Below, piece by piece: positions 1 through 9,670 of a DNA stretch of 64,000 nucleotides. A program made the translations under genes and the position numbers. The notes beneath the pieces are model-generated. The model did not search any database. It worked only from the letters and a program-made list of their open reading frames with translations, and had not been told where the DNA came from. How positions within the stretch are numbered: position 1 is the first letter of the stretch; each line of letters starts with the position of its first letter. This DNA comes from Sporomusaceae bacterium FL31 (GTDB taxonomy: Bacteria > Bacillota > Negativicutes > DSM-1736 > Dendrosporobacteraceae), in assembly GCA_003990955.1 (NCBI GenBank), contig BIFV01000003.1, forward strand, positions 1 to 64,000, given 5' to 3'.

Positions 1-570
1 GGAATAGGTCCGGCAGGAACTGGGAAAACTTATCTTGCGGTTGCAATGGCAGTATTTTCCTTGAAAAAGAAAGAAGTGGAACGCATTATTCTGACTCGCC
101 CTGCTGTGGAAGCTGGTGAAAAGCTGGGTTTTCTGCCAGGAGATTTACAAGAGAAGGTTGACCCCTACTTACGCCCGCTGTATGATGCACTGTATGATAT
201 TCTTGGTGCAGATACGGTGCAAAAATATATGGCTAAAAATATCATTGAGGTTGCTCCTCTTGCTTATATGCGGGGGCGGACACTGGATGACGCATTTATC
301 ATTCTTGACGAAGCTCAAAACACAACTCCGCCCCAAATGAAAATGTTTTTAACTCGTTTTGGTTTTGGTTCCAAAATGGTGGTTACAGGTGATTTAAGCC
401 AAACCGATCTGGCACCTGGAGTGTTGTCTGGGTTAAGACAAGCTCAGCAAATATTGATTGGAGTACCGGGAATTGAGTGTATCACGTTAAGTGCAAATGA
501 TGTGATTCGGCATGAAATTGTGGGACGAATTATCAAAGCTTATGATCGGCATGAGCAAACTAAAAATTAA
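1..570 (+). CDS. phoH: PhoH-family ATPase, 3' part
   Basis: The open frame enters from the left edge, so the N-terminus is missing. The first visible residues form a Walker A loop (GPAGTGKT), and further on there is a Walker B/DEAQN stretch ([10 protein letters not shown]), followed by the GDLSQTDL segment typical of PhoH. PhoH proteins are cytoplasmic P-loop ATPases, often linked to RNA metabolism; their exact substrate is not settled. The gene opens the classic Firmicute cluster phoH-pgpH-ybeY-dgkA-cdd-era and stops 44 bases before pgpH, so cotranscription is likely. Confidence 0.93.
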   Translation, partial: GIGPAGTGKTYLAVAMAVFSLKKKEVERIILTRPAVEAGEKLGFLPGDLQEKVDPYLRPLYDALYDILGADTVQKYMAKNIIEVAPLAYMRGRTLDDAFIILDEAQNTTPPQMKMFLTRFGFGSKMVVTGDLSQTDLAPGVLSGLRQAQQILIGVPGIECITLSANDVIRHEIVGRIIKAYDRHEQTKN

Positions 571-614
571 CTTTATGCTGCTGCATGGGCATAACATGAA
601 AGGGTTGAATAAGT

Positions 615-2807
615 TTGATATCGCTTAATAATAAGCTGCGGGATCTATTTGTGCAACCCAATAGCATTTATGCGAAGCCGGTTGCACGCCGGATCGTGTT
701 GGGACTGGCTTTCTTTTTTCTTTTTATGATTATTTTATCGGCTGATATTATTCCTGATAAGGTGTCTTTTCAAGTAGGACAGGTTAGTGATCGCGATATT
801 ATTGCTCCGCGAACTGTTTCTTATGTAGATGCTGCGAAAACTAAGAAACTTGAGGCAGAAGTGCTGGCCAGCGTAGCGAATGTCTATGATCTGGACGTTG
901 CAGTCTTAAGCAAGGCAGAAGAAAATGTACATGCGGTTTATAATACTGCTCGAAGTATCTTGGCTGATAGAAGCTTGCTATCCTATGAGGTTCGAGTTGA
1001 TCGAATTCAAAAAACACTGCCAGTTTCGTTACCTAGTTTGACCTTATCTGGATTGGTTAGTTTGGATGAACCAAGTTTGTCAAAAGCAGAAGAACATACC
1101 ATCAACTTACTGCGCAAATATTTTCAACGTGGTATCCGTGATGATGAACTGGATGTAGCAAGAAAGCATATTGTTATCGAGACAGAAGAATTAGGTCTTG
1201 GCAAAAATGTAGAGGCTGTGGTTGCAGGCATTAGTCAGCAATTACTTAAACCTAACTATATTTTAAATGTACGCGAAACCGATAAACGCAAGCAAGCTGC
1301 TTTAGCAAGTATTGATCCGGTTAGAGAAACCATAAAAAAAGGACAAGTTGTAGTTAGACGTGGTGATGTAGTTACTAGTGAACAAATTCATGCCATGGAA
1401 GAACTGGGGTTACATAAAGGCCAATTCAGTGAATTGCGAATTTTTGGCCTGACTATTTTTGTTTTGACAGTAATTGCAGTCATGTTAGGCTACTTATATA
1501 AGTTTGCCTACCAAATTTACGCAAATGATTTGCATTTGGTATTGCTAGGCTTGATTTTGCTAGTAGCACTATTGTTAGGCAAGGGTGCGCATTATTATTC
1601 TGATTTTGCTGCTCCGATTGCAACAGGGGCTTTACTAACTGCGATTTTGATTGATGCTCGCGTTGGGCTGGTTGTCAGTATGGCTCTTTCCATGTTGTTT
1701 GGTGTTATTGTTGACCATGACTTGCGAGCTGTAGCGGCAGCATTAGTTGGCAGTATTGTTGGTGTATATAGTGTCTCGAAAATGACTCATGGCTATAGTT
1801 TAACAAAAACTGGTATCTGGATTGCGGCAACAAATTTCCTTGTTATTGGCGCCACTGGGCTTATGCAGCAGCTTGATGGTACACAGGTGCTCATGCAAGG
1901 CTTATTAGGAATTTTTAGTGGAATTGGCGCCGCGGTAATTACAACGGGATTGCTGCCGTATTTGGAGCATACTTTTAACATTACTACTCCAATTAAGCTG
2001 TTGGATTTAGCTCAGTCCAACCATCCGCTAATGCAACGCTTGTTATTGGAAGCTCCAGGAACCTATCATCATAGTATCTTGGTTGGCAATTTGGCAGAAG
2101 CTGCCGCAGATATCATCGGGGCTGATCCAGTTACCGTACGTGTAGGTGCTTATTACCATGATGTTGGAAAAATTAAACGGCCTTACTTTTTTGTTGAAAA
2201 TCAATTTGGGGCAGAAAACCCTCATGATAAAATTGCTCCATCATTAAGCACTCTGATTGTGACTTCACATATTAAAGATGGCGTAGATTTGTGCCGCGAC
2301 TACAATTTGCCGCAGGTTATTATTGACATTATTCAGCAGCATCACGGTACGATGCTTGTATCTTATTTTTATAAACGTGCGACCGAAAATGAGCATGGTG
2401 ATTGTATCATCGAAGCTGATTTTCGCTATGAAGGACCAAGGCCACAGACTAAAGAGGCGGCATTAATTATGTTGGCTGATGCTTGTGAGGCCGCGGTGCG
2501 ATCACTTGCAAAACCAAATGTCAATCGAATTGAAGCGACGGTTCGGAAAATTATTCGTGAGCGTTTGCATGACGGACAATTAGACGAATGTAATCTCACA
2601 TTGAAAGATCTTAATATTATCGGGGACGCCTATATCAGAATACTGTCTAGTATGTTTCATACTAGAATTGAATACCCTGATGCGCTAAAAGAGCTTGAAA
2701 GGAAAAAAAATAAGAATGGAAATAGTCCTAAGCAACTTACAGGAAAAGATGATTGTAACGCCCCAATTGGAACAAACTTTGATTGCAGTACTAAAAAAGA
2801 CTGCTGA
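615..2807 (+). CDS. pgpH: 7TM-HD cyclic-di-AMP phosphodiesterase (PgpH/YqfF)
   Basis: A 730-residue membrane protein. A TM helix near residues 25-45 is followed by an extracytoplasmic domain to about 285, then a seven-helix membrane block to about 470. The cytoplasmic C-terminus holds an HD phosphohydrolase domain with HHSILVGNLAEAA and YYHDVGK. By family it hydrolyses c-di-AMP. The start is TTG after AAAGGG, because an in-frame stop lies just upstream. The last 30 or so codons overlap ybeY. A c-di-AMP riboswitch lies about 24 kb downstream (26748-26884), so this region both degrades and senses the nucleotide. Confidence 0.93.
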   Translation: MISLNNKLRDLFVQPNSIYAKPVARRIVLGLAFFFLFMIILSADIIPDKVSFQVGQVSDRDIIAPRTVSYVDAAKTKKLEAEVLASVANVYDLDVAVLSKAEENVHAVYNTARSILADRSLLSYEVRVDRIQKTLPVSLPSLTLSGLVSLDEPSLSKAEEHTINLLRKYFQRGIRDDELDVARKHIVIETEELGLGKNVEAVVAGISQQLLKPNYILNVRETDKRKQAALASIDPVRETIKKGQVVVRRGDVVTSEQIHAMEELGLHKGQFSELRIFGLTIFVLTVIAVMLGYLYKFAYQIYANDLHLVLLGLILLVALLLGKGAHYYSDFAAPIATGALLTAILIDARVGLVVSMALSMLFGVIVDHDLRAVAAALVGSIVGVYSVSKMTHGYSLTKTGIWIAATNFLVIGATGLMQQLDGTQVLMQGLLGIFSGIGAAVITTGLLPYLEHTFNITTPIKLLDLAQSNHPLMQRLLLEAPGTYHHSILVGNLAEAAADIIGADPVTVRVGAYYHDVGKIKRPYFFVENQFGAENPHDKIAPSLSTLIVTSHIKDGVDLCRDYNLPQVIIDIIQQHHGTMLVSYFYKRATENEHGDCIIEADFRYEGPRPQTKEAALIMLADACEAAVRSLAKPNVNRIEATVRKIIRERLHDGQLDECNLTLKDLNIIGDAYIRILSSMFHTRIEYPDALKELERKKNKNGNSPKQLTGKDDCNAPIGTNFDCSTKKDC

Positions 2808-3186
2808 ACTATATGCAATTGAACCTCATGCTGAAGTGAGCGTTGTATTGGCTGATGATCAGTATATCCAACAGCTCAATGCGGATTATCGTGGTAAAAA
2901 TTGTCCGACTGACGTTTTGTCATTTGCTTTAAATGAAGGCGATGAGCCGGAAGTCATTGATGGCCCTGAAGAAGTTTTACTTGGTGATATTATTATTTCT
3001 CTGGAAACCGCTATCCGGCAGGCTGATGAATATGGACATACTCTTGAGCGGGAGATCGCTTTCCTGACAGTACACGGTATGTTGCATTTGCTAGGCTATG
3101 ACCATGAAGCAGAAGAAGACCGGGTGGAAATGCGCAGGGAAGAAGAAGCTGTTCTCGCTAATTTGGGAATTAATCGGGAATTTTAA
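2716..3186 (+). CDS. ybeY: Endoribonuclease YbeY
   Basis: Metal-dependent RNase needed for 16S rRNA 3'-end maturation and ribosome quality control. The UPF0054 zinc signature HGMLHLLGYDH (H-x3-H-x5-H) is present near the C-terminus, and the length of 156 residues is normal. I chose the ATG at 2716 because it aligns with the usual short N-terminus; a TTG at 2695 is in frame but would add seven basic residues. The gene overlaps the 3' end of pgpH in another frame, and its stop shares one base with the dgkA start, which indicates tight coupling. Confidence 0.93.
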   Translation: MEIVLSNLQEKMIVTPQLEQTLIAVLKKTAELYAIEPHAEVSVVLADDQYIQQLNADYRGKNCPTDVLSFALNEGDEPEVIDGPEEVLLGDIIISLETAIRQADEYGHTLEREIAFLTVHGMLHLLGYDHEAEEDRVEMRREEEAVLANLGINREF

Positions 3187-3539
3187 TGGCAAAATGTAAG
3201 CTGATTTTTGCTTTCCGCAATGCTTATGATGGCTTGAAGTATTGTTTTAACTTTGAACGGAATTTCAAAATCCACACAGTAGCTGCAATACTTGCTGCAG
3301 GGCTTGCTTGGCGTTTTAATTTTAATAAAATGGAGACCATAATACTTATCTTTACTATTGCAATCGTTTTTATGGCCGAATTGTTTAATACTGCTATTGA
3401 GATTGTCGTCAATATGATTCATCCAGAGATCCATCCTTTGGCGAAAATAGCAAAAGATATAGCCGCTGGGGCTGTATTGGTTGCTGCTCTGGCAGCTTTT
3501 CTGGTCGGTTGCATTTTGTTCTATACACGATTGCTATGA
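3186..3539 (+). CDS. dgkA: Diacylglycerol/undecaprenol kinase, DgkA family
   Basis: A 117-residue protein with three predicted TM helices and the DgkA signatures ELFNTAIE and KDIAAGAVL. In Gram-positive relatives this family phosphorylates undecaprenol, recycling the lipid carrier for envelope synthesis; in diderms it can act on diacylglycerol. The ATG overlaps the ybeY stop (TAATG), implying translational coupling. The neighbouring cdd follows after 15 bases. Confidence 0.92.
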   Translation: MAKCKLIFAFRNAYDGLKYCFNFERNFKIHTVAAILAAGLAWRFNFNKMETIILIFTIAIVFMAELFNTAIEIVVNMIHPEIHPLAKIAKDIAAGAVLVAALAAFLVGCILFYTRLL

Positions 3540-3554
3540 CGGTGGGAGGTTTCA

Positions 3555-3953
3555 ATGGAGGAACTCATTAGAGCTGCACGTGCGGCAAGGGAAAATGCTT
3601 ATGTCCCTTATTCTAAGTTTAAAGTTGGTGCTGCTGTACTCGGTAAAAGTGGAAAAGTATATGCTGGCTGCAATGTTGAGAATGCATCTTATGGTCTAAC
3701 CAATTGTGCTGAGCGTACGGCCATATTTACTGCAGTGTCAGCAGGTGAGACTGACTTGACTGCTTTAGCAGTCGTAGCGGATACTGTAGGGCCAACTGCA
3801 CCCTGTGGATCATGTAGGCAGGTAATGGCTGAATTTGGGATAAGTAAAATAATTCTATGCAATATTAAAGGGGAGTCGCGCGCTGTTACTCTGGATGACT
3901 TACTGCCGCTTTCCTTTACTAAAAATGATTTGACTGGAGCTGGTAACCTTTGA
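3555..3953 (+). CDS. cdd: Cytidine deaminase
   Basis: A 132-residue homotetrameric-type cytidine deaminase of pyrimidine salvage (cytidine or deoxycytidine to uridine). The zinc ligands and catalytic Glu are visible in CNVENASYG...CAERTA and PCGSCRQ. It starts at ATG after GGTGGGAGG, and its stop overlaps the TTG start of era, as commonly seen in this Firmicute cluster. Confidence 0.95.
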   Translation: MEELIRAARAARENAYVPYSKFKVGAAVLGKSGKVYAGCNVENASYGLTNCAERTAIFTAVSAGETDLTALAVVADTVGPTAPCGSCRQVMAEFGISKIILCNIKGESRAVTLDDLLPLSFTKNDLTGAGNL

Positions 3954-4840
3954 GTTTTGAACATAAATCGGGTTTTGTCTCAGTAATAGGCAGGCCTAAT
4001 GTTGGTAAATCTACGTTAATTAATAGTTTAATTGGACAAAAAGTGGTTATTATGTCTGATAAGCCACAAACCACACGTAATAAAATTTTATGTGTTCTCA
4101 CATTAGATGATGCGCAGATTATCTTTATTGATACGCCAGGTATTCATAAGCCTAAACATAAGCTTGGTGAATATATGGTGCATACTGCTGAAAATACTTT
4201 GCGCGAAGTAGAAGTCATCTTGTTTGTGGTTGATGCCACTGAAGAATTGGGTGCCGGTGAACGTTATATTTTAGAGCGTTTAGCTGCGGTCAAGACACCA
4301 GTGGTATTGGTTGTTAATAAGATCGATTTAATCGCAAAAAATAAGATTCTGCCAATTATTGAAAGCTATACGAAGTGTCACGAATTTGCCGGTGTTGTCC
4401 CCATATCTGCAAGAGAGCACACCAATCTAACCGGTTTGGTTGATGAAATCAAAAAATACTTAATGCCAGGTCCTCAATACTATCCTAGTGATATGGTGAC
4501 CGACCAGCCAGAGCGCCTGGTTATTGCGGAACTTATTCGCGAGAAAGTACTTCATGTCACTCGTGAAGAAATTCCGCACGCAATAGCTGTTGATATCGAA
4601 GAAATAACAACACGGGCCAATGAAAATTTATACATACGCGCAGTGGTATATGTTGAGCGAGATTCACAAAAAGGCATTGTTATTGGGGCAGGAGGGAAAC
4701 TGCTTAAAGAAATTGGCGGAATGGCGAGGGCAGATATAGAGAACTTGCTTGGTTCCAAAGTATTTCTCGACCTATGGGTTAAAGTGAAAAAAGACTGGCG
4801 TAACCGGGAAGGAATTCTTCGGAATTTTGGTTATGATTAA
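3950..4840 (+). CDS. era: GTPase Era
   Basis: Ribosome-assembly GTPase that binds the 3' end of 16S rRNA; 296 residues, normal length. G1 is GRPNVGKS, followed by G3 DTPG, G4 NKID and, in the C-terminal KH domain, [13 protein letters not shown]. It starts with TTG, overlapping the cdd stop, with GGAGC upstream. It is the last gene of this operon segment and is followed by a strong hairpin terminator. Confidence 0.96.
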   Translation: MSFEHKSGFVSVIGRPNVGKSTLINSLIGQKVVIMSDKPQTTRNKILCVLTLDDAQIIFIDTPGIHKPKHKLGEYMVHTAENTLREVEVILFVVDATEELGAGERYILERLAAVKTPVVLVVNKIDLIAKNKILPIIESYTKCHEFAGVVPISAREHTNLTGLVDEIKKYLMPGPQYYPSDMVTDQPERLVIAELIREKVLHVTREEIPHAIAVDIEEITTRANENLYIRAVVYVERDSQKGIVIGAGGKLLKEIGGMARADIENLLGSKVFLDLWVKVKKDWRNREGILRNFGYD

Positions 4841-4842
4841 AA

Positions 4843-4872
4843 AAAGGCCTGGCATTTGCCAGGTCTTTTTTT
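4843..4872 (+). terminator. Rho-independent terminator after era
   Basis: An AAAGGCCTGGCA/TGCCAGGTCTTT stem is followed by a run of seven T. It ends the phoH-era transcription unit. Confidence 0.9.
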
Positions 4873-5009
4873 AGCTTTAAAGTGAATCTAAGTTAATTTT
4901 CTTTAGACATAGCCATTGTGCGCTGCAACCATCTCAGTCTAATAATAGCTGATTGAGACACTTGTTGACCGATTTTGGTTTGAATGGTATCATTTGTTAA
5001 GAGGTGTGT

Positions 5010-5615
5010 ATGATGAAAGCTATGTCGAGGTATTTTATTAACGGATTGATTGTTATTGTTCCTATTGCGATTACCGCCTATGTAGTAATTACAATTTTTT
5101 CTTTTGCTGAGGACGTATTAGGCCGTCACCTGCCGATTCAGTTTCCTGGTATTGGTTTAGTAGCTGTCGTGTTACTGATTTTGCTAATCGGGTGGCTATC
5201 CTCACATTGGATTTTAAAACGAATGCTGGCATTTGGCGAGCAAATGTTTTGCTATATTCCTGGTGTCAAGGTACTCTATAAAAGCGTTAAACAAGTATCA
5301 ACTGCGGTTTTAGAATCTCAGAATTTATTTAAACAAGCTGTTCTAGTTCCTTATCCACATGCTGGTGCTAAAACACTTGGCTTTGTTATGTCCGAGTTGT
5401 CGGAGACAATTGCGGAGCAGCTTGAGGAAGACCATATGTGTGTGTTTATTCCGTGGAGTCTAAATATGACTTCTGGTATTAATATAATCGTACCCAAACG
5501 GGATATAATATTCCTGCAGGTGACAAGTGAAAGTGCTCTACAGTACATTTTAACAGCAGGAGCGATTATGCCAAACCATGAAAATACGGATACTACTATG
5601 ACTAAAACTCTTTAA
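5010..5615 (+). CDS. DUF502 family membrane protein
   Basis: A 201-residue protein with two N-terminal TM helices (about residues 10-35 and 50-70) and a soluble C-terminal half. The RMLAFGEQMFCYIPGVKVLYKSVKQ region is typical of DUF502. Function is unknown; members occur widely in bacteria and plants. I start it at the ATG at 5010, about seven bases after AAGAGGTG; a GTG at 5004 lies inside that ribosome-binding site. It lies just upstream of a CorC-like gene. Confidence 0.85.
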   Translation: MMKAMSRYFINGLIVIVPIAITAYVVITIFSFAEDVLGRHLPIQFPGIGLVAVVLLILLIGWLSSHWILKRMLAFGEQMFCYIPGVKVLYKSVKQVSTAVLESQNLFKQAVLVPYPHAGAKTLGFVMSELSETIAEQLEEDHMCVFIPWSLNMTSGINIIVPKRDIIFLQVTSESALQYILTAGAIMPNHENTDTTMTKTL

Positions 5616-5632
5616 AACGATATCGCGGCCAT

Positions 5633-6994
5633 TTGAAGTGGTTAGCGAGGGAGAGATGCGTTATCGATTCAACTTGGTATGATTTAATAAAGTTTTTACT
5701 AGCTATGTTATTAGTGTTACTCAATGGCTTTTTCGTTGTTGCCGAATTTTCCTTAGTGAAAGTACGAAAAACTCGTCTGGAAGAACTTCTTCAACAAGGA
5801 AATAGTCGGGCATCCTTAGCATTAAAAGTTCTTTCATCTTTTGATACTTATCTTGGGGCAACTCAGCTAGGAATTACTCTGTCTTCATTGGCCTTAGGCT
5901 GGGTGGGGGAACCGGCTGTGTCAGCGCTCATTGAGCCTTTGCTGCTAACTTATTTGCCAGGGGTAGCCTGGCTTCACGGTACAATAAGCATTGCCTTTGG
6001 GTTTACACTGATTACTTTTTTGCATATTGTTATTGGTGAACTTGTGCCCAAATCACTGGCAATTCAGCGAGCTGAAAATATGGCATTATTTTCAGTTTGG
6101 CCTCTTTATATCTTTCACAAAATTGGCTATCCTATCATTGTACTCTTTAATCATGCAGCCCGGGCAATCTTATCATTCCTTGGCATCAAAGCTGCCACTG
6201 AAGCTGATTTAGCGCATTCGGAGGAAGAACTTCGAATGATCGTTAGCGCCAGCCACCGTGGTGGTGTTTTGAACCAGATGGAAAGTGAGCTGATTGATAA
6301 TGTTTTTGACTTTGCTGATCGTTTGGCAAGAGAAGTCATGGTGCCTCGCCAAGATATGATCTGTCTGTTCGCTGATGATTCTTATGAGGAAAATATTCGT
6401 GTGGTAAGAGAGACCCATCACACACGCTACCCACTTTGTTTAGAAGACAAGGATCACGTTATTGGTATGATTCACTTGCGCGATTTCATGGATATTGAGT
6501 CTTGCAATACTGTTGAAAAAGATTTGCGGACCATCATGCGAGAAATACTCGTTGTTCCGGAAGGTATGTCTGTGGCCAAACTATTGCAGCTTATGCGGCG
6601 TAAGCGAATCCATCAGGCTGTTGTTGCTGATGAATATGGAGGAACAGCAGGTCTTGTTTCGCTGGAGGATATTCTTGAAGAGATTGTCGGGGATATTCAG
6701 GATGAGCACGACGAATTAACCGAAACTGATATTCACAGACTGAGTGACGGATCGTATGAATTCGATGGACGTGTGTTGCTTGATGATGTAGTTGAATTAT
6801 TGAATATTCGCTTGGAGGAGCATGAAGAAGATACCATTGGTGGTTATATTTTCGGTATTTTAGGCAGGAGACCTGAGATTGGTGATAGCGTGAATATTGG
6901 AGATTACAGCTTTTCTGTTTTAAAAGTAAACGGTTTTCGCATTGTTCGAGTCAAAGCTACACCTCTACCTAATTTGGTTGGAGAAGTTGAGTAA
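5633..6994 (+). CDS. CNNM/CorC-like transporter (DUF21-CBS-CorC_HlyC)
   Basis: A 453-residue protein in three parts: an N-terminal DUF21 membrane domain (about 15-200, with several TM helices), a CBS pair (about 215-340, with GGTAGLVSLEDILEEIVGDI), and a C-terminal CorC_HlyC domain (about 355-445). This family includes Mg2+ exporters and was formerly annotated hemolysin C. The start is uncertain: TTG at 5633 is the first in-frame option but has no clear ribosome-binding site, while GAGGGAGAG lies inside the frame without a good start after it. Confidence 0.88.
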   Translation: MKWLARERCVIDSTWYDLIKFLLAMLLVLLNGFFVVAEFSLVKVRKTRLEELLQQGNSRASLALKVLSSFDTYLGATQLGITLSSLALGWVGEPAVSALIEPLLLTYLPGVAWLHGTISIAFGFTLITFLHIVIGELVPKSLAIQRAENMALFSVWPLYIFHKIGYPIIVLFNHAARAILSFLGIKAATEADLAHSEEELRMIVSASHRGGVLNQMESELIDNVFDFADRLAREVMVPRQDMICLFADDSYEENIRVVRETHHTRYPLCLEDKDHVIGMIHLRDFMDIESCNTVEKDLRTIMREILVVPEGMSVAKLLQLMRRKRIHQAVVADEYGGTAGLVSLEDILEEIVGDIQDEHDELTETDIHRLSDGSYEFDGRVLLDDVVELLNIRLEEHEEDTIGGYIFGILGRRPEIGDSVNIGDYSFSVLKVNGFRIVRVKATPLPNLVGEVE

Positions 6995-7041
6995 AAAACT
7001 AACAGGTGCGAAGGGATGATGTCAAAGTGTTGAGGAATGTT

Positions 7042-7170
7042 ATGTGGGAAATTTTTCAGAATACAGGACATATTGAAGCCTATCTTATTTATCGTACCTG
7101 CAATCGTGATCATAATCCGCAACATAAGACACAGCCGGAGAGTCAGACCGCAGTTTCAAATCAAAATTAA
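7042..7170 (+). CDS. yqzL: YqzL-like small protein
   Basis: A 42-residue ORF beginning MWEIFQNTGHIEAYLIYR, which resembles the W-[KE]-[VI]-F-x-x-T-G-x-I-[DE]-x-Y core of YqzL from Bacillus. Its position directly before recO is the conserved one. GAGGA lies five bases before the ATG; an upstream TTG at 7030 would give an N-terminus even closer to YqzL. Function is unknown. It was missed by length filters. Confidence 0.75.
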   Translation: MWEIFQNTGHIEAYLIYRTCNRDHNPQHKTQPESQTAVSNQN

Positions 7171-7181
7171 CAGAGGATTAT

Positions 7182-7925
7182 ATGGCACAGTATTTTACAG
7201 AGGCCATCTTATTAGCAGTTCGTAACTGGGGAGAGGCTGATAAGATGGTTACTTTGCTTTCACGTGATTACGGCAAAATTACTGCAATTGCTTATGGTTG
7301 CCGTCGCCCTAAAAATAGATTAGCCGGATCGATACAGGTTTTTAGTCAGGTGGATTTATCGATGATGTCGGGGCATGGGCTAGAAACTATCAAACAATGT
7401 GACTTAAAGCAGTCTTTTCGTAAAGTTAGAGAAGATTTAACGATCATGGCTTATGCTGCGTTTGTCAATGAACTGGTTGTAGAATTTTGTCCGGAGCGGC
7501 AGCCAGAACCGCATGTCTATGATTTGTTAGTTCATACTTTATTAACAATAACGAAACGCAATCCCCGATTAGTTGCTCTGGCTGCCGCATGGCAGCTTTT
7601 GGCCTTGGCTGGTTATCAGCCTAATTTTGCATGTTGTGTTATTTGTGGACAAGAGTTAAAAGATGATGCTTATTTTAGCAGTGAAAAGGGTGGAATAGTT
7701 TGTTCTGACTGTGATCATCAAGAATTGCCAGGAATAAGTGTTAAAGTAAAGGAATTTATCGAAGCTTTATTGTATATTGATTGGGAAAACATTCAAAGTT
7801 TTTCTGTTAGTGGTTCCATTCTTGTGCAGAGTGAAAGAATATTAACAAGTTATATTGCTTGTCTGCTCGGAAAATCATTAAAATCATTGGAATTTATCAG
7901 GCAAGTATCAAACTTGGATCATTAA
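7182..7925 (+). CDS. recO: DNA repair protein RecO
   Basis: Recombination mediator that anneals strands and loads RecA in the RecFOR pathway; 247 residues. It has an N-terminal OB fold (YFTEAILLAVRNWGEADKMVTLLS) and a zinc-binding Cys4 cluster (CCVICGQ ... CSDC near residues 151-178). It follows yqzL by 11 bases, as in many Firmicutes. Confidence 0.95.
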   Translation: MAQYFTEAILLAVRNWGEADKMVTLLSRDYGKITAIAYGCRRPKNRLAGSIQVFSQVDLSMMSGHGLETIKQCDLKQSFRKVREDLTIMAYAAFVNELVVEFCPERQPEPHVYDLLVHTLLTITKRNPRLVALAAAWQLLALAGYQPNFACCVICGQELKDDAYFSSEKGGIVCSDCDHQELPGISVKVKEFIEALLYIDWENIQSFSVSGSILVQSERILTSYIACLLGKSLKSLEFIRQVSNLDH

Positions 7926-8009
7926 TGGAACTTTTCTTAGAATCTCTTTAATGGATAAAATAATCGGCCAATGGATATGCTAAATTAAATTTTTAATAGG
8001 AGGATGGCT

Positions 8010-8438
8010 ATGGAAGAAATTACATTAGAAAAAATTGATATAGTTCGTGAACGCATTGGTGTTTCTTATCGTGAAGCGAAAGAAATTCTGGAAAGAAATA
8101 ATGGTAATGTCATTGAAGCCTTAGTTGACGCAGAAAATAAGACGCAAAATAATTGGACAGAAGAGTTCTCTGTTCGTTCTAATGAAGTGATGGATAAAGT
8201 TAAAGAGTTGATTCATGAAGGAAACGTAAATCGTATTCGAATTAAAAATGATGGCAGAACGCTTGTTGAAATTCCTGTTGCGTTAGGTGCAATTGGTGCC
8301 GTTGTCTTACCCCAATTAGCCGCATTAGGCGTATTGGTTGCGGTCTTCAAACGTTGTACCATTGAAGTAGTACGGACTGGCGAAGAGGATACTGAACAAT
8401 CTAAAGATGATAATGACTCCACTAGCAGCCAACCTTAG
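8010..8438 (+). CDS. DUF4342 protein with UBA-like N-terminus
   Basis: A 142-residue protein. Residues 5-40 resemble a UBA/TS-N helix bundle (VRERIGVSYREAKEILE), followed by the DUF4342 segment RIRIKNDGRTLVEIPV and a hydrophobic stretch that may insert in the membrane. The tail is acidic. Function is unknown. I start at the second ATG (8010), six bases after AGGAGG; the first ATG at 8004 abuts that site. Confidence 0.8.
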   Translation: MEEITLEKIDIVRERIGVSYREAKEILERNNGNVIEALVDAENKTQNNWTEEFSVRSNEVMDKVKELIHEGNVNRIRIKNDGRTLVEIPVALGAIGAVVLPQLAALGVLVAVFKRCTIEVVRTGEEDTEQSKDDNDSTSSQP

Positions 8439-8484
8439 TTTCTAAGTTGACAAGATAACCTGTTTTTGCTATATTTTAAATAAA

Positions 8485-8718
8485 ATAAGGCAATGAGGGA
8501 AAAAGTAACCTAATAGTATGATCAGCGAATCGAGGCAGGTGTAAGCTCGGTATTTTTCAGGTGAAAGGCATTCCCAAGCTGCGAGAGGAAAGCTGACGTT
8601 TAGTTGGTTAGTAAAATTCGCAATATCTTTAAGGTGGGCTAATTAGCCAATCAGGGTGGAACCGCGGGATTAGCATCCCGTCCCTGTAACTATTTTGTTA
8701 CTTGGACGGGGTGTTTTT
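8485..8718 (+). promoter_or_regulatory. T-box riboswitch (glycine tRNA-sensing)
   Basis: The T-box sequence AGGGTGGAACCGCG is at 8653-8666. It is followed by a terminator hairpin (CCCGTCC 8677-8683 / GGACGGG 8704-8710, then GTGTTTTT). The bulge TGGA would pair with a tRNA ending UCCA, matching the U discriminator of tRNA-Gly. A GGC with a purine after it (8567-8569) is a plausible specifier codon. Uncharged tRNA-Gly would relieve termination and raise glyQS expression. Confidence 0.92.
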
Positions 8719-8787
8719 ATGTCTATTTATCACACTATCTTTTATTCAAGTTGGTCGAGGTGACCGGTATTTTATTAGGGAGGTAGC

Positions 8788-9669
8788 ATGTTTATGACTT
8801 TTCAGGAGATCATTCTGACATTGCAAAATTTTTGGGCTGAGCAAAAATGTATTTTAGCACAGCCTTATGATGTGGAAAAGGGTGCCGGAACAATGAATCC
8901 AGCAACTTTTTTAAGGGCTTTAGGGCCAGAGCCTTGGAATATTGCTTATGTCGAACCATCACGAAGACCTACAGATGGGCGATATGGGGAGAATCCTAAC
9001 CGTCTGTTTCAACACCATCAGTATCAGGTCATTATGAAGCCATCACCTTCAAACATTCAAGAATTATATTTAGCAAGTTTAGCACGCTTAGGAATTGATC
9101 CAGATAAACATGATATTCGCTTTGTTGAAGACAATTGGGAATCTCCTACTTTAGGCGCGTGGGGGCTTGGCTGGGAAGTCTGGCTTGATGGTATGGAAAT
9201 TACTCAATTCACCTATTTTCAACAGGTCGGCAGTATTGATGTAAAACCTGTATCGGTAGAAATCACTTATGGCCTGGAACGTTTAGCCATGTATATTCAA
9301 GGGAAGGAAAACGTTTACGACTTAGAGTGGGTTGATGGTGTTAGTTACGGTGATGTATTCCACCGTAATGAAGTGGAACAATCCCACTATAATTTTGAAA
9401 TAGCAGATACCGAGCTATTGTTTAAGTTGTTTGACCTGTATGAAAAAGAAGCCATTCGAGTGGTTGAGCAAGGATTTGTAATGCCCGCTTACGATTATGT
9501 TCTTAAATGTTCTCATACCTTTAATCTGCTGGATGCCCGTGGTGCAATTAGTGTGAGTGAGCGGACTGCTTTTATTGGAAGAGTACGCAATATGGCGCGT
9601 TTATGTGCCCAAGCTTATCTCGAACAAAGGGAAAAGCTTGGCTATCCGCTACTCAAGGGAGGTAAATAA
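8788..9669 (+). CDS. glyQ: Glycyl-tRNA synthetase alpha subunit
   Basis: Catalytic subunit of the alpha2beta2-type glycyl-tRNA synthetase; 293 residues. It has class II motifs ([18 protein letters not shown], with the conserved [14 protein letters not shown]). The start ATG follows TTAGGGAGGT. It sits directly behind the T-box leader and ends one base before glyS. Confidence 0.97.
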   Translation: MFMTFQEIILTLQNFWAEQKCILAQPYDVEKGAGTMNPATFLRALGPEPWNIAYVEPSRRPTDGRYGENPNRLFQHHQYQVIMKPSPSNIQELYLASLARLGIDPDKHDIRFVEDNWESPTLGAWGLGWEVWLDGMEITQFTYFQQVGSIDVKPVSVEITYGLERLAMYIQGKENVYDLEWVDGVSYGDVFHRNEVEQSHYNFEIADTELLFKLFDLYEKEAIRVVEQGFVMPAYDYVLKCSHTFNLLDARGAISVSERTAFIGRVRNMARLCAQAYLEQREKLGYPLLKGGK

Positions 9670-9670
9670 T

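Noticed and set aside
3183..3434. Minus-strand ORF inside dgkA
   Set aside because: Shadow of dgkA, which has clear family motifs on the plus strand.
4893..5000. Minus-strand stretch reading DTIQTKIGQQVSQSAIIRLR, faintly like sigma region 4
   Set aside because: No start, about 35 codons, and it overlaps the DUF502 5' region; the resemblance is too weak.
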